This document shows positions 9,715 through 19,430 of a DNA stretch of 21,509 bases, in pieces (position 1 is the stretch's first letter; each line of letters starts with the position of its first letter). The translations under genes and the position numbers were made by a program. The notes beneath the pieces were generated by a model. That model saw only the letters and a list, made by a program, of their open reading frames with translations. It had not been told where the DNA came from and searched no databases. Location of the stretch: assembly GCA_015680685.1 (NCBI GenBank), contig MNCI01026473.1, positions 574,026 to 595,534 of the forward strand, read 5' to 3'. Source of the DNA: Gnetum montanum (lineage: Eukaryota > Streptophyta > Gnetopsida > Gnetales > Gnetaceae).

Positions 9715-11102
9715 GCATCCCATCATACCCCCATGACTGAATGAAAACTTGTCCTCAAGTTCCTTACAAAATATTGGGACGGTATGGGATTATTAACTCA
9801 AATGGAACTAATGGGATGACATGTGAACGGATCATCATTACAAGACAACAAAACTTGTGTTCATGATAACAAGAGTGAACACCTTATTACATTAACATCA
9901 GGCCTTATTTGGCAGCTTGAGAAAGAGAGAGAGAAAGAAGTTTTGCTACTGCCAACGCCAAGATTGCGCCTTTCGTTGTCCATCCATAAGTGCGCCATCG
10001 ATCTTGCTCTTTGCATAGCTACTTTAAGCACTACTCCATTCCATGTGTTCCTTCCAGATCCAATCTTTTGTTGCATGATTGTCATCTGCACACACAACAC
10101 AATCTTTATATTAACAAGGGTAAATGAATTTCAATGCAGTTGATACCTTGCTTCGGTGAAAGGTCCATTGGCTAAGTTGTGGTATGGCTGATACGGGTCT
10201 AGAGATATAATATTGATGACTACTGAAGGTGTAGGGGTTAGGAGAAAATCAAAAAAATTGGGCCCCATATCCCCATGACTAATAACAAACCTTCGGTAGC
10301 TATAGAATGGAGAAAGAAAAAGAATCAAGAAAGATGGAGAGAAAAAAAAGACAACTATGACATCGATGAAAGGGATGTCAAGATGGAAATGAACAAAATG
10401 AAATGGATTGAAAAATTTTAGGGAAAAGAATTGAACTAATGCACCAAATAGGAATGTCAGTGGGTCCTCCCGAAAACAGGCTCATGCCCTTAATGCCATG
10501 ACAAACCCACATTCAAAGAGTCCGTAGGCTCTGAGAATGTCATTTGGAACAAGAGTTAAAGTCTTCATCGCAAGAAGTTACCAAAAAGAAAACAATGCAT
10601 CAACCAAAATATACACTAATGATACAACCGACAATGAGGTGAACAATGGAGAGAAGGATGGAGAGAAAAGAATGGAATGGAATCCCAAGAACAAGGTGGT
10701 GTACAACCCCTTGTGTGTTTTATGATTAATGTGACTTAGCAAATCTCATTCCAAGTCTGGCCTCAAACAAACCACATCCAGTGACTTTGCATCAATGCAT
10801 TCGGCCAATCCATCCTCTTGAATAACAAGAATGCCTTCACCCAAGAGCCACCACCATTTCGAAGAGACAAGGAGGAGAGAATGGGAAGCGATAAGGGCCT
10901 TAGTTAGAGGGAACATTTTTATTTTAGTTCCATAACTAGTGCTTGTAGTCCAAATGATTATTTCGTCTAAGGGGTGTGCTTTGAATTCTCACTTTTTTAT
11001 TTGTTTTATTTGTGTTTTATGTGTGTATGCATGAGAATCACACCATGCAAAGACTTTGTTATTTTTATTTTCTTAGCTTCTCGAGAATTGGGTAATGTCA
11101 AA

Positions 11103-11246
11103 ATGGTAAGAAAACTCGAGAAGAAAAACATCCAAGCATCCAAGAGAATGGCCAACACAAAAGCATCAAGTTCCCTTGAAGTCACACCCTTTTCAAACCT
11201 TGAGTCCTTCCTTAGTTTGCGAGATACCCAGTCACTGATTTGTTAA
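11103..11246 (+). CDS. Short antisense open frame in the spacer (doubtful)
   Basis: An ATG-started frame of 47 codons runs opposite to copy I. It begins with a basic stretch (MVRKLEKKN), then Ser-rich, then PFSNLESFLSLRD. Pieces such as KFLLERD and VDEWMKW follow in another plus-strand frame up to about 11330. Some Tat-lineage elements are known to carry extra ORFs, including antisense ones, between pol and the 3' LTR, and this could be a remnant. I do not recognise a domain, and chance is a fair alternative. Confidence 0.25.
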   Translation: MVRKLEKKNIQASKRMANTKASSSLEVTPFSNLESFLSLRDTQSLIC

Positions 11247-11473
11247 AGTTCTTATTAGAAAGGGATTGTACATTTTCAAGCCAAGAGAGACCATAGAAAC
11301 TTGTGGATGAATGGATGAAGTGGACTCATTGCCTGCCATATCAAAAGAACATACCTTAGTATCAACATCATAACTTAAAGGTAAAAATCAAACATTAGCA
11401 ATCAATAGAAACACAGTTCATACCATCATGAAGAACACTTATTGGTGACAAACTTATAGGGTGGATAACACAG

Positions 11474-11488
11474 ACACACACACACACA
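11474..11488. repeat. AC dinucleotide microsatellite
   Basis: Seven and a half AC units within the post-pol spacer of copy I. Confidence 0.9.
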
Positions 11489-11556
11489 TACAAAATGAAA
11501 AGGTATAATGATGTTGGAAAAGAAAAAATAAGAAAAGTTAAAGAAATTTGTAAAAA

Positions 11557-11634
11557 ACAATGTGTAAACAAAAATGTGTAAGACAAAAACATGTAAAACA
11601 AAAATGTGTAAAACAAAAACGTGTAAAACAAAAC
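11557..11634. repeat. Tandem TGTGTAAAACAAAAA repeat
   Basis: About five units of 13-16 bases with the core GTAAAACAAAAA. The same motif in the opposite orientation, TTTTTACACA and TTTTGTTTTACACA, appears at 21460-21490 just after pol in copy H. It is therefore an inherited part of the family's post-pol spacer. Confidence 0.75.
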
Positions 11635-11734
11635 TTACAAAGAACTGAGGGCCCCAAATGATTAGCATAGGTGGCCATCTCTCCCATGACTGAATGGAAA
11701 GGAAGAGATCCGAAATAATGAATGTCTATTTGAA

Positions 11735-13107
11735 TTTCATAGAAGTGCCCAACTTCTCCCAATTGATGTTCTTAAATTAAGGGGTGGAAGTTGGCGACGC
11801 TCATACTCCAATGTATCTATGCCTTTGTTGTCAGCATGAGTTATTTCCCCAGTTCGTTCCATGCATGTTGGTGGGCTGCTTCCTTGATCAGCGGTCAACC
11901 ACTGGGTGTTCTCTTGTTGTGTGGTTGCTACATATAGGCACCTTTGAATGTTATCCCCTGGTGCACACTAGTTACATGTAGGAGATGTTAAATTTCACAT
12001 CACCCATGATTCCTGCATGTCATCACCCTCTAAGTCACTGTATGTGATGCATGGAACTTTCTTATTCTTGATATTTCCATAAATATTTATCTTAGATATC
12101 TCTAAGGAAAGATCGTGGATCCCTAGGTACACATCTATTGTACTCAGCCATGGCCTTTCCATTATAATTGGGAAGTCCCCTTCGTTGTTGTTGACCTCTA
12201 TCACTAGGAAATTAGTTGGGTATGACCAACCATACACAGTGGTAACAATGTCCTCCACCAATTCCAAGGGAATGGTGATGGACTGGTTTGCCAAATCTAG
12301 TTGGATATTACTCTTCTTAAGTTGGGGTGGGTTCCAAGCTTGATACATTTCTCATGAAATTAGGTTGACTCTGGAACCTGAGTCAAGAAGAGCCTTATGT
12401 GGTTCATTCCCGGCAATTTGGAGGTAGATTAAGGGACTTCCCAGGTCAGATAGTTTCCTGGGAAGGTGGCCTACCTTGATCCAATCGGTAACGGTATGTG
12501 TTAACATAACCGTATGCGTTGAGCTCTGATATTGATTTGAAGGGAGCTCTGAAGCCTTGTATGTTGGAGGAGTGATCACAGACTTAATCGCTTGTTGTTG
12601 TGAGAGCTTGTCTAGGCTTTTGGTTTTGAAGAAAGATCTTTTCTTTTTGCATTTGTCAGAACCAGTAGCGGGTTGAATGTTTATGGCTCTCATAGCATTT
12701 TGTGGCTGCGGTTGAGTGGGGAGTTTCCCTTGCATTGTTGGAGCAGGAGGTGTTATGGGAACTATCGGTGAAAGAGGTGCGGATGGATTAGGAGGATGAT
12801 ATGGGTATGGAGTGTCTCTCGAAGGAGAAGAAGTCCTTCCAAAGTACTCCCAAACTTGGTAGTGATGTTGGGAAGTTGTGTGACCCATGGAGTCACTTGG
12901 AGAAATCGGCTGCTGCACGTAGTATCCATATGGATCGGGTTTCCAGTAAGGGTACTGTTGTTTTGGCGGTGGCGTCCCCCATGACTGTGGGTATTGCCAT
13001 TGCTGATGTTGCCCGATGGATTGTGGTGGAGTTCCACTTGGATAATACGTCAATGGTTGGTGAAACTGTCTTGGGTTACCTTGAGGATAAGGTAACCTTT
13101 GGGGTGT
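11735..13107 (-). pseudogene. Pro/Gln-rich linker and aspartic protease, copy I
   Basis: This continues in the same frame as gag. About 12700-13107 is a Pro/Gln/Tyr-rich linker (for example TPPPKQQYPYWKPDPYG). The protease follows, with the catalytic motif ALLDSGSRVNLIS (Asp-Ser-Gly codons at 12376-12384) and, further on, the flap-side and C-terminal part ending in PIIMERPWLSTID (about 12150-12190). A stop at 12352-12354 comes four codons after the SG-containing motif's end; another is at 11995-11997, after which the frame is open again to about 11735, where RT should begin. The protease would cut the Gag-Pol polyprotein. Its active site is intact here, unlike in copy H. RT, RNase H and integrase are deleted. 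Confidence 0.85.
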
Positions 13108-15027
13108 CTACCATCTATTGAGTCTTAGGTTAAGTGCATACACCCCAGACTCTTGTAGATGTGAGATGATTGGACAACATCCCTTAGGATGGTCATAGTA
13201 GCAGATCTCACATCCGCCATCATCGTCTATGTTTGAATCTACAACCTCAGTGGAGATAGTTATTTTTCCCTTACCCTTGTTATGTGTAGGGCCTGAATCT
13301 CTCCACTTTGTCTTATTCTTGTCACTACTTCGTTCCTCCTTAGACTCTTCTACAATCTTTAGGACAATTTCAATTTTTTTGTCTAAGGAGCTCCATATTT
13401 CATCCACCTTAGCTGATACTTCTGTTGTTAGCTTTTGAATCGGTAGGGTTTTTCTGTTCACCAACTCTTCGAGTGGTGACTCATCCTCTTCATCGCAAAA
13501 TTTCACTCCCTTCTTTCGAAGAGAGGGATCACGGTTATATTCTTCTGCACTTTCCCTTTTTTGTAGTTTACCTTCTTCTTTTGCTACTTGTTTCAACAAA
13601 TGATGTATCTCATGGGATCTAAGTTTTGATAATATCCATTGGGCATAAGTCCCAAGGGTTCTCCTAGTTTCATACCTTAGCCCATCTACGATGTGGCGAA
13701 GTTGGTCCCATTGTGCATAACCATGGCCCGAGCAACGATGTAACAATGTATAGTATCGGCCCATGGTAGCATCCAAGGGTTCATGAGTACCTTGCTTCCA
13801 TCCTTGGATCTGCTTATGCAAATTAGACACTCTGGAGTACATATGATATTGATCGTTGAAGAGTTCTAACATCGTACTCCACCTCCTAATGATTTCCGAC
13901 TCTAAGGACCAGTACCAACTCTCTGCTTCCTTAATGAGTGGCCTGGGAAACAACTTAAGTTTCTGCCACTCGTTCTCTATGTTTTGCAAGGCACAGGCAT
14001 CATGGAATGCCTGTAAATAATTTTGCGGATCTGCGTTATATCCCCCCTCAAATCGTGGGATGTTGTTCATGTCTAAGCACTTGATCCGACTATCTTTTAA
14101 ATGCCTTGTTGATATTCTCACTGCCTCCATTATACTTAGCATACTTCAGGTGGCAAGTAGGGGTTTATCATGATCATCTATTTCATGATGTCTATGATGT
14201 TTATGTTGTTCCCTACTTTCCCTTCGTTCATGCCCTTGTCTTCTCTCTCGACTCTCTCGTCGAGGTCTCTCATTTTTTCTACCTCTATCCTCACCGTTAT
14301 GCTCTCTATGACTACGCCCAGAGGTGGAAGGAGAGGGTGAATGATGTGAAGAAGGGGAAGAAGAAGGAGAACCATCACCATGAAGATGTTTCCTACCTTC
14401 ACTTCTGTGGCTTCAGCCTTGATCGTGATGACGATCTGAGTGCTCGTCCTTGTCATCTGTTGTTGTTCCCTCAGTGAACAGTTGGTGTTCACAGGGATCA
14501 GAACCAGGGTTGTGTATCATGGATCGTAGGTTCTGATACCCCACCTCCTCACTATCGTTAGGAGGGGGAACATCATTTGATGGAGAACCCGTTATAAGTG
14601 GTTCACCATCTTCAATTTCACTTAGGACGTGCGGGACCTCTTTGCCCTTCAACAGTGTATGTTGGCTCTCCTGCCTTGAGTTCCTTAAATGTTGTGTGGC
14701 TATAGGATTGTAATCCCTCATGTCAAAATCTCCTATAACGTACTTAGCATAGAGCTAAGTCATGCTGATCTGTGCCAGAGCACGGAGGAGCATGTTGGGG
14801 ACTACACGATCTGGAGGTAACACTATGTTACCTTGCAAGTCTCTCCAGCGCATCTGTTCATCCTGATGGAGGATAAAAGTAAAATTGGATATATACTCAT
14901 TGAGATGAGTATATTCCACCTTGTATTATTGAGGAATTGGCTGATTTTGGTTATGCATTTTAGATTGCTGATTGTTCTTTGTATGATTCCTAGGTGGTGT
15001 ATTGCTCTTGTTAGAAGAAGAAGACAT
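13108..15027 (-). pseudogene. Gag polyprotein, copy I
   Basis: The start at 15027 gives MSSSSNKSNTPPRN; the whole gag then stays in one frame. In order: the conserved N-terminal segment (FTFILHQDEQMRWRDL, GNIVL, about 14800-14890); an acidic/Pro linker (14413-14721); a Ser/Arg/His-rich low-complexity part (about 14150-14412); the capsid (14142 downward: LDMNNIPRFEGGYNADPQNY, then ESWYWSLE, a retrotransposon-gag-type domain); a Lys/Glu-rich charged stretch; and a variant zinc knuckle CEICYYDHPKGCC (about 13200). In-frame stops are at 14926-14928, 14755-14757, 14413-14415, 14146-14148 and 13108-13110. I find no frameshift. Most stops are explicable by single C-to-T changes. Confidence 0.88.
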
Positions 15028-15148
15028 TGTTATTTATCGGTGTGCTAATTAACTATTATATAAATTTTCATTTAATTAACCCTAAGGTTCTTTTAAGCTC
15101 CCAACAATGTGAATGATCTCCTATGTTCTACTTAGTGCACAAACCCTT

Positions 15149-15997
15149 GGCGAGGTACCCTTACACTCAACCATACGAATACAAGTGTAACACACACAAT
15201 CTGGTCGAACTTCATAGACTAAGTGCCTAACGCCTTATGGAACACTTAAGGTTAATTATTTGTTGTCTTCCTAGACTTACTTGTATTTGTCACGGTGTAT
15301 GGTTAAGTAAGTCTGAGGTATATGATTTTTATAGCTTTTTTTGTTTTATCTCCTATGCTATTGAGGTGAAGGGTTGAAGAGACTAATTAACTAACTTTAA
15401 CTAACTAACTAAGTTTGAATTAACCTAGCGTCAGCATTTGTTCCCACTTACCATTCACACCCTGAACCAATGCAGTCGTGGTTACCAAACGCTAGTCCTT
15501 GCTGGGATGACCACGCGTAACGCACGTGCTCAAAGTAGTCATACTGAGGCACTTAACTAGGAGAGAAGGGTTGAGAAAGATTTAATTCCTAATAAAGCAT
15601 TTAAATGGAAAATAGTAAATAACAATAAATAAAATCCTAATTAGCCTATTCCATGCACTGCAAGGTTTATCCAAGACATTCGTCTTTATTTTCGTACACA
15701 AACTTATGTTCAGGTACAATGTTTGCTCGAATAAAGATCCGTTCACTTTGGAGCTCCTACTGCGGGCACATGGAAAATATTCTATCTCTAGAGAGGTAAA
15801 ACTGCTAGAGTTTCCCTAAGGGCTAGATCTAGACGAAAAACAAAGGGAGAGCCGCCTCTTATAGACTTGATGGTAGACCGCGATATCGCATACGCGATAT
15901 CACAGGGGATGACGTGATATCCCGAGGGATGTGATATCACGACAGTAGTGATATCGTGTACGCAATATCGCGGCCCATGTGATATCGCGTCCCATCA
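15149..15997 (-). repeat. 5' LTR of copy I, 3' tip deleted
   Basis: 849 bp; on the minus strand it starts TGATGGGACG, with the poly(A) signal at 15685-15690 (plus-strand TTTATT) and R/U5 aligned to 8896-9725. The final CTCATCA and the adjoining PBS seen in copy H are missing: about 30 bases between CTCGCC and TTTGTGC have been replaced by a five-base remnant near 15144-15149. The U3 has one or two more palindromes than the 3' LTR. Confidence 0.85.
15882..15986. repeat. GATATC palindrome array, U3 of copy I 5' LTR
   Basis: Six exact GATATC sites (15882, 15896, 15916, 15933, 15950, 15981) plus one AATATC lie in 105 bases. The 3' LTR has five in 74 bases, so units were gained or lost since insertion or differ by mutation. 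Confidence 0.85.
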
Positions 15998-17700
15998 AAT
16001 GCCATGAACGAGACGATCACAATGAACCCCTCCTCGCTACTTGAAGTATGTTAGACATAACTGAGGCTATTACAATTCTAACAAGGCACCAGAAAGATAG
16101 TAGGATCAACAGATTNCAATTCTAACAAGGCACCAGAAAGATAGTAGGATCAACAGATTAGATATGAACAACATCCCACGATTTGAAGGGGGATACAACG
16201 CTAATCCTCAGAATCATTTACAAGCATTCCATGATGCGTGTGTCTTACAGAACATAAAGAACGAATGGAAAAAACTTAAGTTGTTCCTACAGATATTAGT
16301 TAAAGAAGTGGAAAGGTGGTACCGGTCTTTAGAACCAGAATCCATTTGTAGGTGGACTACTATGTTAGAACTATTTAATGACATGTACCAAACGTACTCT
16401 CGAGTGTCTAACTTACAAAAGCAAATCAAAGGCTAGAAACAAGGAGGACATGAATCCTTGGATGCTGCCATGGGCTGATACTATGCACCATTACATCATT
16501 GTCTTGGCCATGGTTATTCACAAAGGGATCAACTATGCCATCTCGTGGATGGGCTTAGGCATGAAACAAGAAGAACACTTGGGACTTACGCCCAAGGGAG
16601 ACTATCCAAGCTTAGGTCCCATCAAATTCAAAGACTATTGGACCAAGTTGCTAAGGAAGAAGGTGAGCTATGAAAGAGAGAAAGTGTAGAAGAGTATAAC
16701 CAAGATCCTTCCCTCTAGAAGAGGGAAGTAAGATTTTGTGAGGATGAAGAAGAGTCACCACTCGAAGAGATGGTGAAGAGGAAAACTTTGTCTATCCAAA
16801 AGATGAAATCATAAGTTTTGGCAAAGGTAGACCAAATGTGGGATTCCCTAGATAATAGATTTCAAATTTTTCTTAAAATAGTAGAGGAGTTTATAGAGCA
16901 AGGTAGTGATCACGAAAAAAGAAAAAAGAAAGAGGCTGAACATGCACATAGCAAGGGTAAGGGAAAAGTTGCCATCATTGAAGAGGTTGTGGATTCAGAA
17001 ATAGACAATGATAGTGGATGTGAGATATGTCAATATGACCATCCTAAGGGATGTTGCCTTGTAATATCACATCTGCAGGAGTCTAGGGTGTATGCACTTA
17101 AGCCACGATTAAACAAAAGGCAAACACCTCGAAGGTTACCTTATCCTTAAGGTAACCCAAGGTAGTTCCTCCAACCATTAACATATTATCCTAGTGGAAC
17201 TCCACCACAACTAATTGAGCAATATCAATAGTGGCAGCACCCACAATCATGGAGAATGCCACCACTAAGGCAACAGTATACTTATCGGTAACTTGATCCA
17301 TATGGATATTACATGCAGCAACCAATCTCCGCATGTGACTCTATTGATCATGTCACTCCTCAACCTCACTACCAAGCCCACGAGTATTATGGGACTCCCT
17401 CTTCTAGAGGTGATATTCTGCAAGCATATCATCCTTCTCATTTGACTGCATCTCTTCCACCAATAACTCCATTACCACCTGCTCCCACGATGTAAGGTGA
17501 AATCCCTACCTAGTTATAGCAACGTAACGCCATGAGGGTTGTTAACTCTTAACCTACTATTGGTTCCAACAACCACATGAAGAAAAGACCTTTCTTTAGA
17601 ACCAAAAATCCAACCAAGCCCTTGCAATCACAAGCTACTGATTCCTTAGATGTCTCAGTATCAATCAGAACTTCAGAGCCTCCTTAAACCCAACCACCAC
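15998..17700 (+). pseudogene. Gag C-terminal part, copy H (right of insertion)
   Basis: This resumes the gag broken at 8895, after a target-site copy (15998-16002). The capsid part begins near 16160 (MNNIPRFEGGYNANPQNH). The frame holds to the linker with stops at 16434-16436 (where copy I has Trp), then further stops near 16479, 16668, 16719, 16812 and 17148. The variant zinc knuckle CEICQYDHPKGCC is at about 17016-17055, with all metal-binding candidates kept. A Pro/Gln/Tyr-rich linker follows (about 17160-17520), then a Lys-rich piece. A 43-base duplication around an N at 16116 disturbs the frame and is probably an assembly fault. Decay is almost entirely by nonsense. Confidence 0.85.
16073..16159. 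repeat. Exact 43-bp direct duplication flanking a single N
   Basis: 16073-16115 and 16117-16159 are identical, separated by the only ambiguous base in the window (16116). Removing 44 bases restores the gag phase on both sides and the alignment with copy I, which has the segment once. Most likely this is an unmerged overlap at an assembly gap. Confidence 0.9.
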
Positions 17701-18480
17701 ACTCAGCGCATATGGTCATGCTAACACATGCTGTCACTGATTGGATCAAAGATGGCCACCTTCCCAGGAAATTATCTAATCTTGGGAGTCCTTTAATATA
17801 CTTACAAATCGCTGGAAATGCATTGTGCAAGGCTCTTTTGGATTCAAGTTTTGGTATCAACTTGATTTCTCAAGAAATGTACAAGGCCTGGAACCTGCCT
17901 CCATTGAAAAAGAGCAACATCTGTCTAGAGTTGGCTGAGCAGTCCATCACTATCCCATTAGGACTAGTGGAAGACATTGTTACCACTGTTTATGGGTGGT
18001 CGTACTTAGCTGACTTCCTAGTGATTTAGGTAAACAACGGTAAGGGGGACTTCCCAATCATAATGGGAAGAGCATGGCTAAGCACCATTGACGCACACCT
18101 AGGAATCTGCGATTTTTTCCTAGAAATGTCAAAGGAAAATACATTTGGAAAGATCGAGAAGAAGAAAGTTTCATGCATTGCATACAATGACACAGAGTGT
18201 AATTGCATGTAGAGGTTATGGTTTGTGCAAAGTTTAGCATTGCTTGCACGCAATTAGTGTGCACAAGTGATTAACATACAAAGATGCCTATATGCAGCAG
18301 CCACATGATAGGAAGACACCTAGTGGCTAACAACTAATCAAGAAAGCAATTCACTCATATGCATGGAACCAACTGAGGGTTTGACTTGTGCTTACATCGA
18401 TAGCATAGACACATTAGAGCAAGTCCACCACCAACTTCCAAGTCTTAACCTTGAAAATATCAACTAGGGGAAGTTGGAAA
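17701..18480 (+). pseudogene. Aspartic protease and linker, copy H
   Basis: The frame is that of gag. The N-terminal part reads VTDWIKDGHLPRKLSNLGSP, followed by ALLDSSFGINLIS. The active-site triplet is Asp-Ser-Ser (17841-17849) where copy I has Asp-Ser-Gly; a Gly at this place is almost invariant in retroviral-type proteases, so activity is probably lost. A stop interrupts at 18027-18029. The downstream half (GDFPIIMGRAWLSTID, about 18045-18095) is intact. The linker to RT (about 18210-18480) has several stops. It is homologous to 11735-12600 in copy I and 900-1480 in copy A. Confidence 0.85.
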
Positions 18481-19430
18481 TCCCTGAGAAATTTAAGTAG
18501 GAGCCCCTCGAGCTGAAACCATTACCCACTGGTATGGAATACACGTTCCTTAAAAATGGAAAACTGGTAATTATCAATGCTAAGCTTGCTCCTCAATAGA
18601 AAGAAGAACTACTGAAGGTAATAAATAAATGGTCAGAAGCCTTTGCTTGGTCATATCCCAAATTAACTGGAATAGATCCTAGGATATGCCAACATCGACT
18701 TTACACTGACCCCTCCATGAAGCCCTGAAGACAACCACAGAGGCAATTAAACCGTAAGCTGAAGCAAATAGTTAAGGAAGAAATCGAACAGCTTCTCAAG
18801 GCTGGGTTCATATGCCCCATTGCTGATAGCGGATGGGTTAGCCCCTTAGTTATTGTGCCTAAAAAGGGAGGCAAATGGAGGGTGTGCATAGATTTCAGGC
18901 TACTAAATATGGCAACATTCAAAGATCAGTTTCCATTGCCATTTGTCAACCAAGTCTTAGACACCATCGCAGGGCATCGCTATTATAGTTTTCTCGATAG
19001 ATATAGCGGATATAACCAAATACAAATAGCCCCAGAAGACCAAACCAAGACTATGTTCACTAGTCCTTGGGGAACGTTTGCATACAAATAGATGTCGTGT
19101 GGCTTATGCAATGCCCCTGCAACATTTCAACGATTAGTTCTAAGCATATTCCAATAGCAGATAGGGAATGGCATGGAGGTCTTTATGGACGACTTCTCCA
19201 CTTATGGAGCAAACTTTGATCAAGCCTTGGCTCGGTTGGAGAAAGTGTTAAAAAGATGTGTAGAAACCAATTGGAGGCTCAACTGGCAAAAAAGCCATTT
19301 GATGGTCCAAGAAGACGTAGTACTAGGGCACAAAATCTCACACATAGGGATAGAGGTAGACCCTGAGAAAATCAAAATTATCTGAGGAATTACTCGTCAA
19401 CTGGAAACTGTCAAAGATATTCGATCATTC
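18481..19430 (+). pseudogene. Reverse transcriptase, copy H
   Basis: The RT N-terminal part is followed by the fingers (EEIEQLLKAGFI, WVSPLVIVPKKGGKWRVCID), and the palm with the first catalytic Asp in FLDRYSGYNQI (18996-18998) and the FMDDF motif (19182-19193) carrying the other two. FMDD in place of YXDD is usual in Athila/Tat RTs. The thumb side contains LGHKIS. All three catalytic Asp are kept, but stops occur at 19089-19091, 19155-19157 and 19383-19385, plus one near 18727. The enzyme would copy element RNA into DNA inside the particle. It shares the frame with protease and gag. Copies A and I lack this domain. Confidence 0.93.

Larger units (their letters stand above)
8896..9725 (-). 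repeat. 3' LTR of copy I
   Basis: 830 bp; on the minus strand it starts TGATGGGATG and ends CACTCATCA. TATA is at 9615-9622 and the poly(A) signal at 9440-9445 (plus-strand TTTATT). It aligns along its length with 15149-15997. In the first ~190 aligned bases I count by eye about 14 substitutions, all or nearly all transitions, so the insertion is old. The preceding G-run, GGGGGTA in minus sense (9726-9732), is the likely polypurine tract. Confidence 0.85.
9726..11690 (-). other. Post-pol spacer of copy I
   Basis: Non-coding in the element's sense direction. It holds a (CA)n microsatellite (11474-11488), a short A-rich tandem repeat (11557-11634) and a purine-rich GGGAGAGATGG near the pol-side end. 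Copy H shows the same start of this spacer at 21400-21509. No env-like membrane protein is seen. Minus-strand hydrophobic frames at 11395-11762 come from translating the A-rich repeat. One short antisense open frame is listed separately. Confidence 0.65.
8896..15997 (-). mobile_element. Copy I: nested non-autonomous gypsy element
   Basis: This 7.1-kb minus-strand insertion lies inside the gag of copy H. The 3' LTR is 8896-9725 and the 5' LTR 15149-15997. The flanking 5-mers GATGT (8891-8895) and AATGC (15998-16002) both align to the same five bases of the uninterrupted gag within copy I (14188-14192), so they are a diverged target duplication. It encodes gag and protease in one frame, then jumps near 11715-11735 straight to post-pol sequence matching copy H about 21370 onward. 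RT, RNase H and integrase are therefore absent. A post-pol spacer of almost 2 kb precedes the 3' LTR. Confidence 0.9.

Noticed and set aside
9823-10143. Plus-strand open frame of 106 codons
   Set aside because: Lies in the non-coding post-pol spacer of copy I, opposite in strand, without recognisable domain or similarity to other parts of the window.
11395-11762. Hydrophobic minus-strand frames as an env-like gene
   Set aside because: They are readings of the A-rich tandem repeat and CA microsatellite in three different frames, with no signal peptide plus ectodomain layout.
16073-16159. Biological tandem duplication in gag
   Set aside because: Perfect identity in otherwise decayed DNA, with a single N exactly between the copies, points to assembly.
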